From: Ralstonia sp. 25mfcol4.1
Lineage (GTDB): Bacteria; Pseudomonadota; Gammaproteobacteria; Burkholderiales; Burkholderiaceae
Reading direction: 5' to 3'
NCBI RefSeq assembly: GCF_900104095.1
Contig: NZ_FNJO01000004.1
Span: 124,001-188,000 of the forward strand
DNA: 64,000 nt
How positions within the stretch are numbered: the stretch's first letter is position 1; every line of letters begins with the position of its first letter. Positions 38,054 to 45,620 of the stretch are shown one piece after another. The notes under the pieces were generated by a model. It saw only the letters and a program-made list of their open reading frames with translations, was not told the origin of the DNA and made no database searches. Both the position numbers and the translations under genes were made by a program.

Positions 38054-38989
38054 TTACGCCGGGGCGGAGGCGCGCAGGCGATTGACGAGCTGGTTGTCCT
38101 GGCCTTGCACCAGCGGCGTCAGCGCGATGTCGAACACGATTTCCTTGTACGCATCGGCCTTGAGGCCCAGCGCAAGGCCGCCGGTCTTTTCCACGACGTG
38201 CGGCACCAGCTCTTCGCGTGTTGCATAGGCAAAATCGTCCCAGATCAGCGGATCGCCTTCAATGTTGATCTGCGTGGTCAGCTTGCGCGACTTGTCGCTC
38301 GTCACGAAGAAGTGCACGTGCGCCGGCCGGTTGCCGTGGCGGGCCAGCGCGTCGAGCAGTTGCTGCGTCGCGCCTTGCGGCGGACAGCCGTATCCGACGG
38401 GCATCAGCGTGCGGAATTCGTACTTGCCGTCCACGCCCGTCCTCACTGCGCCGCGAAGGTTGAAGTCGTCCTGGGCGCCGGTCGGATCGAAGTGCGAATA
38501 GAAGCCCCTGGAGTTGGCGTGCCAGCATTCCACCACGGCATTGGCCACGGGCCTGCCGTCCGGGCCCGATACCGTGCCCCGGATGATGAGCGGCCCCGCC
38601 GCCTCATCGGCATTGATGTCGATCCGCGAGACGCCGTCGCGCACCGGTGCGCCGGCGACATACAGCGGGCCTTCGATGGTGCGCGGCGTACCGCCCTGGA
38701 TATCGGTCTCGCGGTCCGCTGCATCCATGCGGATGTCGAGGTACTTTTCGAGACCGAGGCCGGCAGCCAGGAGCGCCGCCTCGCCATCCTTGCCGAGCTT
38801 GTTGACGTAGTTCACGCCGGCCCAGATCTCGTCGGGCGTGATGTCCAGCTCGTCTATGGCCTTGAAGAGATCGCTCAGCAGACGGTGCGTAATCTGCCTG
38901 GCGCGAGCGTTGCCCGCTTCGCTTCCCAGATTGGCAGCGGCCTTCAGCAGGTCCTGCACTTCCTTGGTGTCGAATACTTTGGCACTCAT
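38054..38989 (-). CDS. catA: Catechol 1,2-dioxygenase
   Basis: 311 residues. The iron ligands are Tyr164 (GFYSHFD), Tyr200 (PVGYGCPP), His224 and His226 (PAHVHFF), the same four residues as in characterised intradiol catechol dioxygenases. The N-terminal helical dimerisation domain (about 1-100) is present. It opens catechol, made by BenABCD, to cis,cis-muconate. It is the first gene of the minus-strand cluster and is divergent from a BenM/CatM-type regulator, 174 bp away. TAGGAGC lies seven bases before the ATG. Chlorocatechol 1,2-dioxygenases are shorter (~250-260), so CatA is favoured. Confidence 0.95.
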   Translation of the reverse strand: MSAKVFDTKEVQDLLKAAANLGSEAGNARARQITHRLLSDLFKAIDELDITPDEIWAGVNYVNKLGKDGEAALLAAGLGLEKYLDIRMDAADRETDIQGGTPRTIEGPLYVAGAPVRDGVSRIDINADEAAGPLIIRGTVSGPDGRPVANAVVECWHANSRGFYSHFDPTGAQDDFNLRGAVRTGVDGKYEFRTLMPVGYGCPPQGATQQLLDALARHGNRPAHVHFFVTSDKSRKLTTQINIEGDPLIWDDFAYATREELVPHVVEKTGGLALGLKADAYKEIVFDIALTPLVQGQDNQLVNRLRASAPA

Positions 38990-39044
38990 GTCTGCTCCTA
39001 ACTTTCTGTCTTTTCTGGTGGGGTTAACCCTCGTTCCAAGCCAA

Positions 39045-39060
39045 TTCGAAGCTACTCGAA
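39045..39060. promoter_or_regulatory. Inverted repeat TTCGA-N6-TCGAA in the catA/benM region
   Basis: An exact 5-bp inverted repeat in the 174-bp divergent region, 56 bp before the catA start. TATAAT at 39064-39069 follows immediately on the plus strand and resembles a -10 box. It is a candidate regulator site for the catA-ben operon. Confidence 0.4.
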
Positions 39061-39108
39061 AGGTATAATCCGGCGGCGAAACTGGGCGTAAAAGCAGAAT
39101 AGGGGCGC

Positions 39109-39134
39109 AAAACGGGGCAGTCCAACACCGTTTT
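39109..39134. promoter_or_regulatory. Inverted repeat AAAACGG-N12-CCGTTTT before the LysR gene
   Basis: Exact 7-bp arms across 12 bp, ending 30 bp before the LysR start. This is the strongest symmetry in the divergent region and a candidate site for the LysR protein, for autoregulation and catA-ben activation. It does not match the ATAC-N7-GTAT site of Acinetobacter BenM. Confidence 0.45.
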
Positions 39135-39163
39135 AGTATCGGGCTATATCCTGGAGGTATTGT

Positions 39164-40087
39164 ATGGAGCTACGACACCTTCGCTATTTCGTAGCGGTTG
39201 CCGAAGAACGGAATTTCACGCGCGCGGCACGGCGGCTCCATATTGCGCAACCGCCACTCAGCCGCCAGATCCAGCAGCTGGAGGAGGCCCTGGGCGTGCA
39301 GTTGTTCGAGCGTAACTCCCGGCCGCTCAAGCTCACGGAGACGGGCAAGTTTTTCTACTCCCACGCAGTGCATCTCATTGCGCAGACGAACGAGCTGGAA
39401 TCGATGACGCGGCGCGTCGGAAACATCGAGCGCAGCCTTTCGGTCGGCTTTGTGGGCTCCACGCTGTACGGCATGCTGCCGAAGATCATCCGCCGATTCC
39501 GGGACGAGAACACGTCGGTCGAACTGAGCCTGCACGAGATGTCGACGATGGACCAGCTCCGCGCGCTCAAGGACGGCCGCATCGACATCGGGTTCGGCCG
39601 GATCCGGCACGAGGATCCCAACATCCGCCGCGTGACGCTTCGCGAAGAGAAGATGATTGTCGCGCTGCCGGTCGGCCACCCGCTATCGGTATCGAAACCC
39701 GTGCTGTCGCTTCGGGATCTCATCTACGAAACGCTGATCGTCTTCCCGAAAACGCCCAGACCCAGCTATGCCGACCAGGTGCTATCGGCGTTTCAGGAAC
39801 GCGCCCTCACGCCACGCCGCATCTACGAGGTGCGCGAGTTGCAGATCGCTTTGGGACTCGTGGCCGCCGGAGAAGGCATATCCGTCGTGCCGAGCAGCGT
39901 CTACGGACTGAAACGCGATGACGTGAGCTATATGGAGCTCGATGACCCAACCCTGACGTCGCCCATCATCATGAGCATGCGCGCGATGGACGAATCGCGG
40001 GACATCAAGGAAATGCTGGAACTGATTTATCGGCTTTACGAGGAAGAGCGGATTTCCTACGTCCCGCGCGCCGGCAAGGGCCAGTAA
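39164..40087 (+). CDS. LysR-type regulator of benzoate/catechol genes (BenM/CatM/CatR-like)
   Basis: 307 residues. The LysR HTH (about 1-60) is MELRHLRYFVAVAEERNFTRAARRLHIAQPPLSRQIQQLEEALGVQLFER; the opening RHLRYFVAVAEE..FTRAA and QPPLSRQIQ are typical of the CatM/BenM/CatR/ClcR group. An effector domain follows (~90-300), with VGSTLYGMLP and IGFGRIRHEDP near the ligand cleft. These proteins respond to cis,cis-muconate and/or benzoate and activate the divergent catabolic genes. It is divergent from catA. CTGGAGG lies seven bases before the start. I leave the symbol blank because BenM and CatR types cannot be separated by eye. Confidence 0.88.
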   Translation: MELRHLRYFVAVAEERNFTRAARRLHIAQPPLSRQIQQLEEALGVQLFERNSRPLKLTETGKFFYSHAVHLIAQTNELESMTRRVGNIERSLSVGFVGSTLYGMLPKIIRRFRDENTSVELSLHEMSTMDQLRALKDGRIDIGFGRIRHEDPNIRRVTLREEKMIVALPVGHPLSVSKPVLSLRDLIYETLIVFPKTPRPSYADQVLSAFQERALTPRRIYEVRELQIALGLVAAGEGISVVPSSVYGLKRDDVSYMELDDPTLTSPIIMSMRAMDESRDIKEMLELIYRLYEEERISYVPRAGKGQ

Positions 40088-40176
40088 CTTGGCCGTTTCC
40101 CACCACAAAACACCGCGCATGGCGCAAAATTCGGGGTCTGGGCGCGTGGCGCCCCTCTGCACCCCTAGGAGACTGT

Positions 40177-41277
40177 ATGAATACCGCTGTCGGATCCACC
40201 CTGTCCATTGCACCGAGCGCGAGCCCCTTGCCGGCGGCCGAGCGCGAGCGCCTGCTCGAGAATCCGGCGTTTGGCCGCGTCTTCACCGACCACATGGCCA
40301 CCATCCGCTACACCGAGGGCAAGGGCTGGCACGACGCGAAGATCGGACCGCACGGCCCCATCCAGTTCGATCCGTCCACCCTGGTGTTCCATTACGCGCA
40401 GGAGATCTTTGAAGGGCTGAAGGCATACCGGCTGCCGGACGGAGGCGGTGCGCTGTTCCGTCCCGATGCGAATGCGCGCCGCTTCCAGAACTCGGCCCGA
40501 CGCCTGGCGATGCCGGCGCTGCCCGAGGAGCTGTTCCTGGAATCGGTGCGGGAACTGGTCCGCCTGGACCGTGCGTGGATTCCGTCCGGGCAAGGCTCGG
40601 CGCTGTACCTGCGCCCGTTCATGATCGCCACCGAAGTGGTGCTGGGTGTCAAGCCTGCCGCCGAATACCTGTATTGCGTGGTCGCTTGCCCCGTGGGCGC
40701 GTACTTCAAGGGCGGCGCCTCGGCGGCGGTCACCTTGTGGGTGTCGGACACCTACACGCGCGCCGCGCCCGGTGGCACGGGCGAGGCCAAGTGTGGCGGC
40801 AACTATGCCGCGAGCCTTCTCGCGCAGGCCGAAGCCACCCGCGAGGGCTGCGACCAAGTGGTATTCCTCGACGCCGTGGAGCGGCGCTGGATCGAGGAAC
40901 TGGGCGGCATGAACGTCTTTTTCGTGTTCGACGACGGCACCCTGCAGACGCCGCCGTTGACCGGCACGATCTTGCCCGGCATCACGCGCGATTCGCTCAT
41001 CACCCTGGCACGCGACTTCGGCCTGACCGTGCGCGAAGAGCCGTATGCGATCGACCAGTGGCAGGCCGATGCGCAGAGCGGGCGCCTGCGCGAAGCATTT
41101 GCGTGCGGCACCGCTGCGGTGGTGACGCCCATTGGCAAGGTGAAGGGGCGCGCGTACAACTTCACCATCGGCGACGGCGGCGCGGGTGAGGTCACAACAC
41201 GCCTGAAGGGGGCACTGGTCGACCTGCAGCAAGGCCGCGCAGCGGACCCGCACGGCTGGCTGGACCGCCTGTTCTGA
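40177..41277 (+). CDS. ilvE: Branched-chain amino acid aminotransferase
   Basis: 366 residues of the fold-type IV PLP aminotransferases, the long ~360-residue group. Motifs are GPIQFDPSTLVFHYAQEIFEGLKAY, LYLRPFMIATE, PLP-binding Lys205 in GGTGEAKCGGNYAASL, and LTGTILPGITRDSLI. It transfers amino groups between leucine, isoleucine or valine and 2-oxoglutarate in the cytoplasm. GGAGACTGT precedes the ATG at 40177. It stands alone between the LysR gene and an ArsR-type gene, each in the same direction but with separate gaps of 89 and 164 bp. Confidence 0.93.
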   Translation: MNTAVGSTLSIAPSASPLPAAERERLLENPAFGRVFTDHMATIRYTEGKGWHDAKIGPHGPIQFDPSTLVFHYAQEIFEGLKAYRLPDGGGALFRPDANARRFQNSARRLAMPALPEELFLESVRELVRLDRAWIPSGQGSALYLRPFMIATEVVLGVKPAAEYLYCVVACPVGAYFKGGASAAVTLWVSDTYTRAAPGGTGEAKCGGNYAASLLAQAEATREGCDQVVFLDAVERRWIEELGGMNVFFVFDDGTLQTPPLTGTILPGITRDSLITLARDFGLTVREEPYAIDQWQADAQSGRLREAFACGTAAVVTPIGKVKGRAYNFTIGDGGAGEVTTRLKGALVDLQQGRAADPHGWLDRLF

Positions 41278-41441
41278 CCGGCGGTCAACCGCGCGGCATC
41301 GCATCGAAGCACGGAGGGCAAGGCCGATGCACGGCCTGTCTTTTCTCCTTGCCCGCGCCGCGCGCGACCTTACAGTCACGGCACTCGCTTCCGCCACGAA
41401 TTGCCTATACTTGCATCCGTCCCTTCACCCAGGCATGAACT

Positions 41442-42131
41442 ATGGAATACGCTCCAGGCATCAGCCAGCTGGCGGGCCTGCTTGCCGATCCCGGGCGCGC
41501 GGCGATGCTGTGGGCGCTGATGGATGGCGGTGCCCGGCCCGCGGGCGAACTGGCGCTGATCGCCGGGCTGTCGGCGTCGTCCACCAGCGGCCATCTGGCA
41601 CGGCTGTCCGAAGGCGGGCTGCTGGCTGTGGAATCGCGCGGGCGCAACCGCTACTACCGTCTGGCCGCGCCGGAGATCGGCGTGGCCATCGAGGCACTGG
41701 CCACGGCGTCGCTGGTCAGCCAGCCGCCACGCATGCGGACCGTGCCCGTTTCGCGCGGTACGCCGCCTGCGCTCAGGCAGGCCCGCACCTGTTATGACCA
41801 CCTGGCGGGGGAACTTGCGGTGGGTCTGTTCGAACGAATGTCGCAGGCGGGATGGCTGGCCGTGGATGGCACGCGGATTGACCTGACCGGCGACGGCACG
41901 CAGGCCATGGCGCAGTTGGGCATCGACCTCGATGCCACGCGGCGCAAGCGCCGCCAGTTTGCCTGCACCTGTCCCGACTGGAGCGAGCGCAAGCCGCATC
42001 TGGGCGGCGCGCTGGGGGCGGCCTTGCTGGAAACCATGCTGGAGAAGGGCTGGATCGAGCCTACCCAGGCGTCACGGGCATTGCGCGTGACACCGCGGGG
42101 GCATCGCGAGATCGGGAAAGTGGCCGCATGA
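41442..42131 (+). CDS. ArsR-type winged-helix regulator
   Basis: 229 residues. The N-terminal winged helix (about 5-90) is ISQLAGLLADPGRAAMLWALMDGG...AGELALIAGLSASSTSGHLARLSEGGLLAVESRGRNRYYRLA, the usual ArsR/SmtB pattern but without the CxCxxC metal site. A longer C-terminal domain has FACTCPDWSERKPHLGGALGAALLETMLEKGWIE, a feature of a larger ArsR subgroup seen with efflux or resistance genes. A pair of Cys in CTCPDW may sense metal or redox. The partner genes are not clear: ilvE lies before it and an acidic unknown protein 31 bp after it. Confidence 0.8.
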   Translation: MEYAPGISQLAGLLADPGRAAMLWALMDGGARPAGELALIAGLSASSTSGHLARLSEGGLLAVESRGRNRYYRLAAPEIGVAIEALATASLVSQPPRMRTVPVSRGTPPALRQARTCYDHLAGELAVGLFERMSQAGWLAVDGTRIDLTGDGTQAMAQLGIDLDATRRKRRQFACTCPDWSERKPHLGGALGAALLETMLEKGWIEPTQASRALRVTPRGHREIGKVAA

Positions 42132-42162
42132 CTGGAGCAGCCGGACCATAAAGGAGCCACAG

Positions 42163-42669
42163 ATGGCAATAGAACTGGACGACGACGCGCAGGACGCCGT
42201 AAGCCGGCTGTTTGCGCTGATCAATCTGGGAGACACCCAGCAGACCACCCGGCATCTGGCGCTGTTCGAGGAAGCACTGGATGACGCCGAGGAAGACGAG
42301 GCCGACGCCGAGATGCTGCTCTTCCAGATCAAGGAGATCATCGACTGGGAGGCTGGTTTCCATGTCGACTGGAAGGACGTCGAGTCCTTCATCGGCTGTC
42401 TCACCCAGCTTTGCGAGCGCATCGACCTGGAGATCAACTGGGGCACCGACGACCCCGAGGACGAGGATTTCCTGGAGGGCACCAGCGTACCCGAGCTGAT
42501 GGAGCTGGCCACGGACCAGCTGCGCGTGGCCGGCTACACGCTGTGGAACTGGGATACCGGCGGCGACGCCTACGCGGGCTGGATCACGCGCAGCGAGGAC
42601 GACGACGAAATGCTGGAGATTGCCGACACGCTCGGCTTCGACCTGCGCAGCGGCGACCAGCCTTACTGA
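42163..42669 (+). CDS. Acidic protein of unknown function (DUF6630-like?)
   Basis: 168 residues, strongly acidic (for example EEALDDAEEDEADAEMLLFQIKEII). The C-terminal half, ATDQLRVAGYTLWNWDTGGDAYAGWITRSEDDDEMLEIADTLGFDLR, resembles in outline a small family listed as DUF6630, but I am unsure. No signal peptide, membrane helix or catalytic motif is visible. AAAGGAG lies six bases before the ATG, and it is 31 bp after the ArsR-type gene, so the two may be co-transcribed. Confidence 0.75.
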   Translation: MAIELDDDAQDAVSRLFALINLGDTQQTTRHLALFEEALDDAEEDEADAEMLLFQIKEIIDWEAGFHVDWKDVESFIGCLTQLCERIDLEINWGTDDPEDEDFLEGTSVPELMELATDQLRVAGYTLWNWDTGGDAYAGWITRSEDDDEMLEIADTLGFDLRSGDQPY

Positions 42670-42688
42670 ATCGCCCTGTTGTTGTCGA

Positions 42689-42714
42689 GACCGGCGGATG
42701 AGCGCCCGCCGGTC
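42689..42714. terminator. Bidirectional hairpin between convergent genes
   Basis: GACCGGCGG pairs exactly with CCGCCGGTC across an 8-nt loop, between the acidic protein stop and the convergent LysR stop. No U-tract is present; position and stem strength make a shared terminator plausible. Confidence 0.5.
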
Positions 42715-43711
42715 ACTCCAGCGTCAGGATTGTGGGCGCGGCGTCGTTCTCTTCCAGCGCCCCGGCGGTGTCCGGCAGCAGGGTGGCACCCAGGCGAGAC
42801 GTGGGACGGCGTGCGTTCTCCGGCACACCCAGCGTTTCTTCCAGCGCGTTCAGGAAGGCCCGCACACTGGCCGGCATCAGCTTGCGGGCCGGCATCAGCA
42901 CATACACCTTCAGCGGCGACGACGAATAGCCAGGCAGCACGCGCACCAGCTGCCCCTGCACCAGCTGCTCATGAACAAAGCGCGGCGACAGGCGCGTGAC
43001 GCCCAGGCCATCGACCGCCGCCTTCAGGCGCACTTCGGCGTTGTGCGTGCAGATGCGCGGGTCCACATCGAGCGAAAACGTCTCCACGCCATCGCGCAGG
43101 AATTCCCAGTTCGAATCGTCCAGGTTGCCCACGGTCGGCCAGCCCTGCAGGTCCTGCGGTGCGCGCGGCAGGCCGCGCTCGCGAATCAGCGAGGGCGCCG
43201 CATAGAACGCGCGCTCGATCAGCACCACCCGCTTGCTGGCGAACGAGCTGTCATGCAGGCTCGTATCGGTCATCACGAAGGCCAGGTCGTAGCCGTGGCG
43301 GATCAGGTCGGGCTGGTCCCAGTTCATGTCCAGCTGCACGCGCAGCGACGGGTGCTGCTTGAGCAGCCGGTTCACCGTCGGCGACAGATGCTGCGAACCC
43401 ACCTCATAGGGCGTGGCAATCCGGATCAAGCCGCTGACTTCGGCGCTGACCGAGGCCGCCTCGGCGCTGATCTCGCGCAGCGCGCCGAACAATGGCGCCA
43501 CGCGGTCGTAGAGTTGCTGACCGCGCTGGGTGACGCGCACGCGACGCGTGGTGCGCTCGAACAATCGCACGCCAAGCTGGCCTTCCAGCCGCGCCACGGC
43601 GGCGCTCGCCGACGACTTCGGAACCTCCGCCAGTTCGGCCCCCTGCGTGAAGCCGCCGCCTTCCACCACGCGGCAGAAGATTTCCCAGTCCTTCCAGTCA
43701 ATCGTTTTCAT
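42713..43711 (-). CDS. LysR-family transcriptional regulator
   Basis: 332 residues. The HTH (about 1-60) is MKTIDWKDWEIFCRVVEGGGFTQGAELAEVPKSSASAAVARLEGQLGVRLFER, followed by the effector domain with LIRIATPYEVGSQHLSPTVNRLLKQHP. The group resembles CrgA-like LysR proteins. The C-terminal tail beyond 305 is low-complexity and acidic. It is divergent from the PepSY/cytochrome b genes. The start at 43711 fits the family N-terminus. An exact ATGT-N11-ACAT dyad 85 bp upstream of its start is probably its own binding site. Confidence 0.85.
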   Translation of the reverse strand: MKTIDWKDWEIFCRVVEGGGFTQGAELAEVPKSSASAAVARLEGQLGVRLFERTTRRVRVTQRGQQLYDRVAPLFGALREISAEAASVSAEVSGLIRIATPYEVGSQHLSPTVNRLLKQHPSLRVQLDMNWDQPDLIRHGYDLAFVMTDTSLHDSSFASKRVVLIERAFYAAPSLIRERGLPRAPQDLQGWPTVGNLDDSNWEFLRDGVETFSLDVDPRICTHNAEVRLKAAVDGLGVTRLSPRFVHEQLVQGQLVRVLPGYSSSPLKVYVLMPARKLMPASVRAFLNALEETLGVPENARRPTSRLGATLLPDTAGALEENDAAPTILTLE

Positions 43712-43795
43712 GCGAAACCTCTCGAAGCTCGACACCGGGAAAACCCTTACCGGATGGGCCGCGATTGTCCCACAAGACGAACAATTGTGAAGTCC

Positions 43796-43814
43796 ATGTC
43801 CAAAGTAGGGACAT
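43796..43814. promoter_or_regulatory. LysR-type T-N11-A site, ATGTCC-N7-GGACAT
   Basis: Exact 6-bp arms forming ATGT-N11-ACAT, which fits the LysR T-N11-A rule. It lies in the divergent region between the LysR gene (start 43711) and the PepSY gene (start 43969). Confidence 0.55.
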
Positions 43815-43822
43815 TACTAGAA

Positions 43823-43841
43823 CGTGACATCGACGTGACAT
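43823..43841. repeat. Direct repeat CGTGACAT spaced 11 bp
   Basis: Two exact copies of CGTGACAT (43823-43830 and 43834-43841) repeat at one helical turn. The reverse strand reads TGTCA twice at 11 bp, as in OmpR/PhoB-class tandem half-sites. It is a candidate binding site for a two-component regulator. Confidence 0.45.
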
Positions 43842-43888
43842 TTCCGGCGACTGTGCGATTGCAGCCACGGCGCAGGTCGGGAAAACCT

Positions 43889-43909
43889 ACATTGAGAATC
43901 GATCTCATT
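43889..43909 (+). promoter_or_regulatory. Fur-box-like site before the PepSY gene
   Basis: ATTGAGAATCGATCTCATT (43891-43909) matches the palindromic Fur consensus AATGAGAATNATTCTCATT at about 16 of 18 defined positions. TGAGA-N5-TCTCA is an exact inverted repeat. It lies 60 bp before the PepSY start. Confidence 0.55.
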
Positions 43910-43932
43910 AGACTCTACGATTCATACACCCC

Positions 43933-43951
43933 GCCCAGATGGGCTTTTTTT
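43933..43951 (+). terminator. Intrinsic-terminator-like hairpin in the leader of the PepSY gene
   Basis: GCCC-AGAT-GGGC is followed directly by seven T residues. No plus-strand gene lies upstream, so it would stop leader transcripts just 18 bp before the PepSY start, as an attenuator would. The four-pair stem is short. Confidence 0.5.
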
Positions 43952-43968
43952 GTCCGAGGAGTTGATCC

Positions 43969-44235
43969 ATGCATAAAATCGTCGCCGCAGCCTTTGTCGG
44001 CCTGTTCTCCACTGCCGCGTTCGCAGGCGCCAATTGCGAGAAGCATCCGAAGTCCGAATGGATGCCCGAGGCCGACGCGAAAGCCAAGATCGAGGCCCAG
44101 GGCTACAACATCAAGAAGTTCAAGGTGGACGGCAACTGCTACGAGATCTACGGCACCACGAAGGACGGCAAGAAGGCGGAGATCTACTTCGATACCAAGA
44201 CGCTGGAAGTCGTCAAATCGGAAATCGGGAAGTAA
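43969..44235 (+). CDS. Exported PepSY-domain protein
   Basis: 88 residues. A signal peptide (MHKIVAAAFVGLFSTAAFAG, cleavage after AFA) is followed by one PepSY-like domain: SEWMPEADAKAKIEAQGYNIKKFKVDGNCYEIYGTTKDGKKAEIYFDTKTLEVVKSEIGK. PepSY proteins of this size act in the periplasm and are commonly encoded beside cytochrome b561-type genes, as here: the next start is 2 bp after this stop. Two Cys (Cys23 and Cys57) could form a disulfide. GAGGAG lies just upstream. A Fur-box-like site and a hairpin precede it. Confidence 0.88.
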   Translation: MHKIVAAAFVGLFSTAAFAGANCEKHPKSEWMPEADAKAKIEAQGYNIKKFKVDGNCYEIYGTTKDGKKAEIYFDTKTLEVVKSEIGK

Positions 44236-44237
44236 GC

Positions 44238-44798
44238 ATGGCAACCCCTGCGGATCGCGTTTATCCGCGCGACACGATTCGCGTCTGGGACGTGGCCGTC
44301 CGCCTCACGCACTGGAGCCTGGCGGCCATCGTCTGCTATGACCTGATCGACGATTCGGGCGACCGCTTGCACCGCGTGCTGGGCTACGTGGCCGCCGGGC
44401 TGGTGCTGTTCCGCATCGTCTGGGGATTCGTCGGCACCGAGCATGCGCGTTTCGGGGCCTGGTTGCCGCGTCCCGCCGGCGTACTGGCCTATGGGCGCGC
44501 CCTGATGCGCGGGCGCGCGCCGCGCTTTATCAGCCATACCCCGCTGGGCGCCGTGACGATGCTGGCCATGTGGGCGCTGATCCTGGCGCTGGCCGTCACC
44601 GGGTGGATGTCCCGGCTCGACCCGTTCTGGGGCGAGGACTGGCCTATCGACATTCATCGCTGGCTGTCGAATACGCTGCTCGGCCTGATTGCGCTGCATG
44701 TGGCGGCGGCCATCGCGATGAGCCTCAAGGGCCGCGAGAACCTGATCGCCGCGATGCTTACCGGACGCAAGCGCCGCGACGCCGACCCCTCGTCCTGA
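44238..44798 (+). CDS. Cytochrome b561-type membrane protein
   Basis: 186 residues with about four membrane helices (around 25-42, 50-70, 105-125 and 145-165). Conserved His residues in VRLTHWSL, DRLHRVLGY and DIHRWLSNTLLGLIALHVA can bind two b haems. The family moves electrons across the inner membrane between quinol and periplasmic acceptors. It begins 2 bp after the PepSY gene and is certainly co-transcribed. With a Fur-like site upstream, a role in iron or redox supply is possible, but the partner is not known. Confidence 0.87.
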   Translation: MATPADRVYPRDTIRVWDVAVRLTHWSLAAIVCYDLIDDSGDRLHRVLGYVAAGLVLFRIVWGFVGTEHARFGAWLPRPAGVLAYGRALMRGRAPRFISHTPLGAVTMLAMWALILALAVTGWMSRLDPFWGEDWPIDIHRWLSNTLLGLIALHVAAAIAMSLKGRENLIAAMLTGRKRRDADPSS

Positions 44799-44904
44799 AA
44801 ACCCTGGAACGTCGAGCTTTCGGAATCGCCACGCGCTGCCTACGATGGTTGCCAACGCCGTTGCGCGTGCGTGGCCGCGGCGCCAACCAACCCGGAGAAC
44901 GACA

Positions 44905-45585
44905 ATGAAGATCCTGATGGTGCTCACCTCGCATGACACGCTTGGCAACACGGGCAAGAAGACCGGTTTCTGGCTCGAGGAGTTCGCGGCACCGTACTAC
45001 GTGTTCAAGGATGCTGGCGTCGACGTCACGCTGGCGACACCCAAGGGCGGCCAGCCGCCGGTCGATCCCAAGAGCGACGAACCCGACTTCAAGACCGACG
45101 CCACGCGCCGGTTCCAGGGCGACCCGGATGCCCAGAAGCACCTTGCAACCACGCTGACGCTGGACCAGGTCAAGGCCGACGACTTCGACGCGGTCTTCTA
45201 TCCCGGCGGCCACGGCCCGCTGTGGGATCTGACCGAGGACAAGCGGTCGATCGCGCTGATCGAAGCCTTCGACCGCGCCGGCAAACCGATGGCCCTGGTG
45301 TGCCATGCACCCGGGGTGCTGCGCCACGTGAAGCGGGCCGATGGCGAGCCGCTGGTCAAGGGCCGCAAGGTCACGGGCTTCACCAATACCGAAGAAGAGG
45401 CCGTGCAGCTGACCAACGTGGTGCCGTATCTGGTGGAGGACGTACTCAAGGCGAACGGCGGGCAGTTCTCGCGCACCGATGACTGGGGAAGCTACGCCGT
45501 GGTCGATGGTCTGCTGGTCACGGGACAGAACCCCGCGTCGTCCGAGGCGGGTGCCCACGAACTGCTGAAACTGCTGAAGAAGTAG
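44905..45585 (+). CDS. DJ-1/PfpI family protein (HchA-like glyoxalase/amidotransferase fold)
   Basis: 226 residues: MKILMVLTSHDTLGNTGKKTGFWLEEFAAPYYVFKDAGVDVTLATPKGGQPPVDPKS, then FDAVFYPGGHGPLWDL (acidic residue and glycine elbow) and ALVCHAPGVL, in which the Cys is the nucleophile (~132). This matches the ~220-residue class I glutamine amidotransferase-like/HchA group that detoxifies methylglyoxal or acts as a chaperone. The start at 44905 has GGAGAACGACA upstream; an ATG 60 bp earlier is less likely. It is cytoplasmic, follows the cytochrome gene at 106 bp, and faces a LysR gene. Confidence 0.88.
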   Translation: MKILMVLTSHDTLGNTGKKTGFWLEEFAAPYYVFKDAGVDVTLATPKGGQPPVDPKSDEPDFKTDATRRFQGDPDAQKHLATTLTLDQVKADDFDAVFYPGGHGPLWDLTEDKRSIALIEAFDRAGKPMALVCHAPGVLRHVKRADGEPLVKGRKVTGFTNTEEEAVQLTNVVPYLVEDVLKANGGQFSRTDDWGSYAVVDGLLVTGQNPASSEAGAHELLKLLKK

Positions 45586-45620
45586 GCGCCAGCCGCCGCG
45601 CCAGCGCAACCCGGCCTGAC

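Noticed and set aside
39061..39163. BenM-type ATAC-N7-GTAT site
   Set aside because: GTAT and ATAC words occur but never with the right order and spacing.
41278..41441. Possible terminator after ilvE (GGGCAAGG with CCTTGCCC)
   Set aside because: The arms are 8 bp but enclose a ~30-base loop; too weak to list as a feature.
43969..44798. PepSY/cytochrome b pair as a QseBC-type two-component neighbour
   Set aside because: No histidine kinase or response regulator gene lies beside it; only the direct repeat hints at such control.
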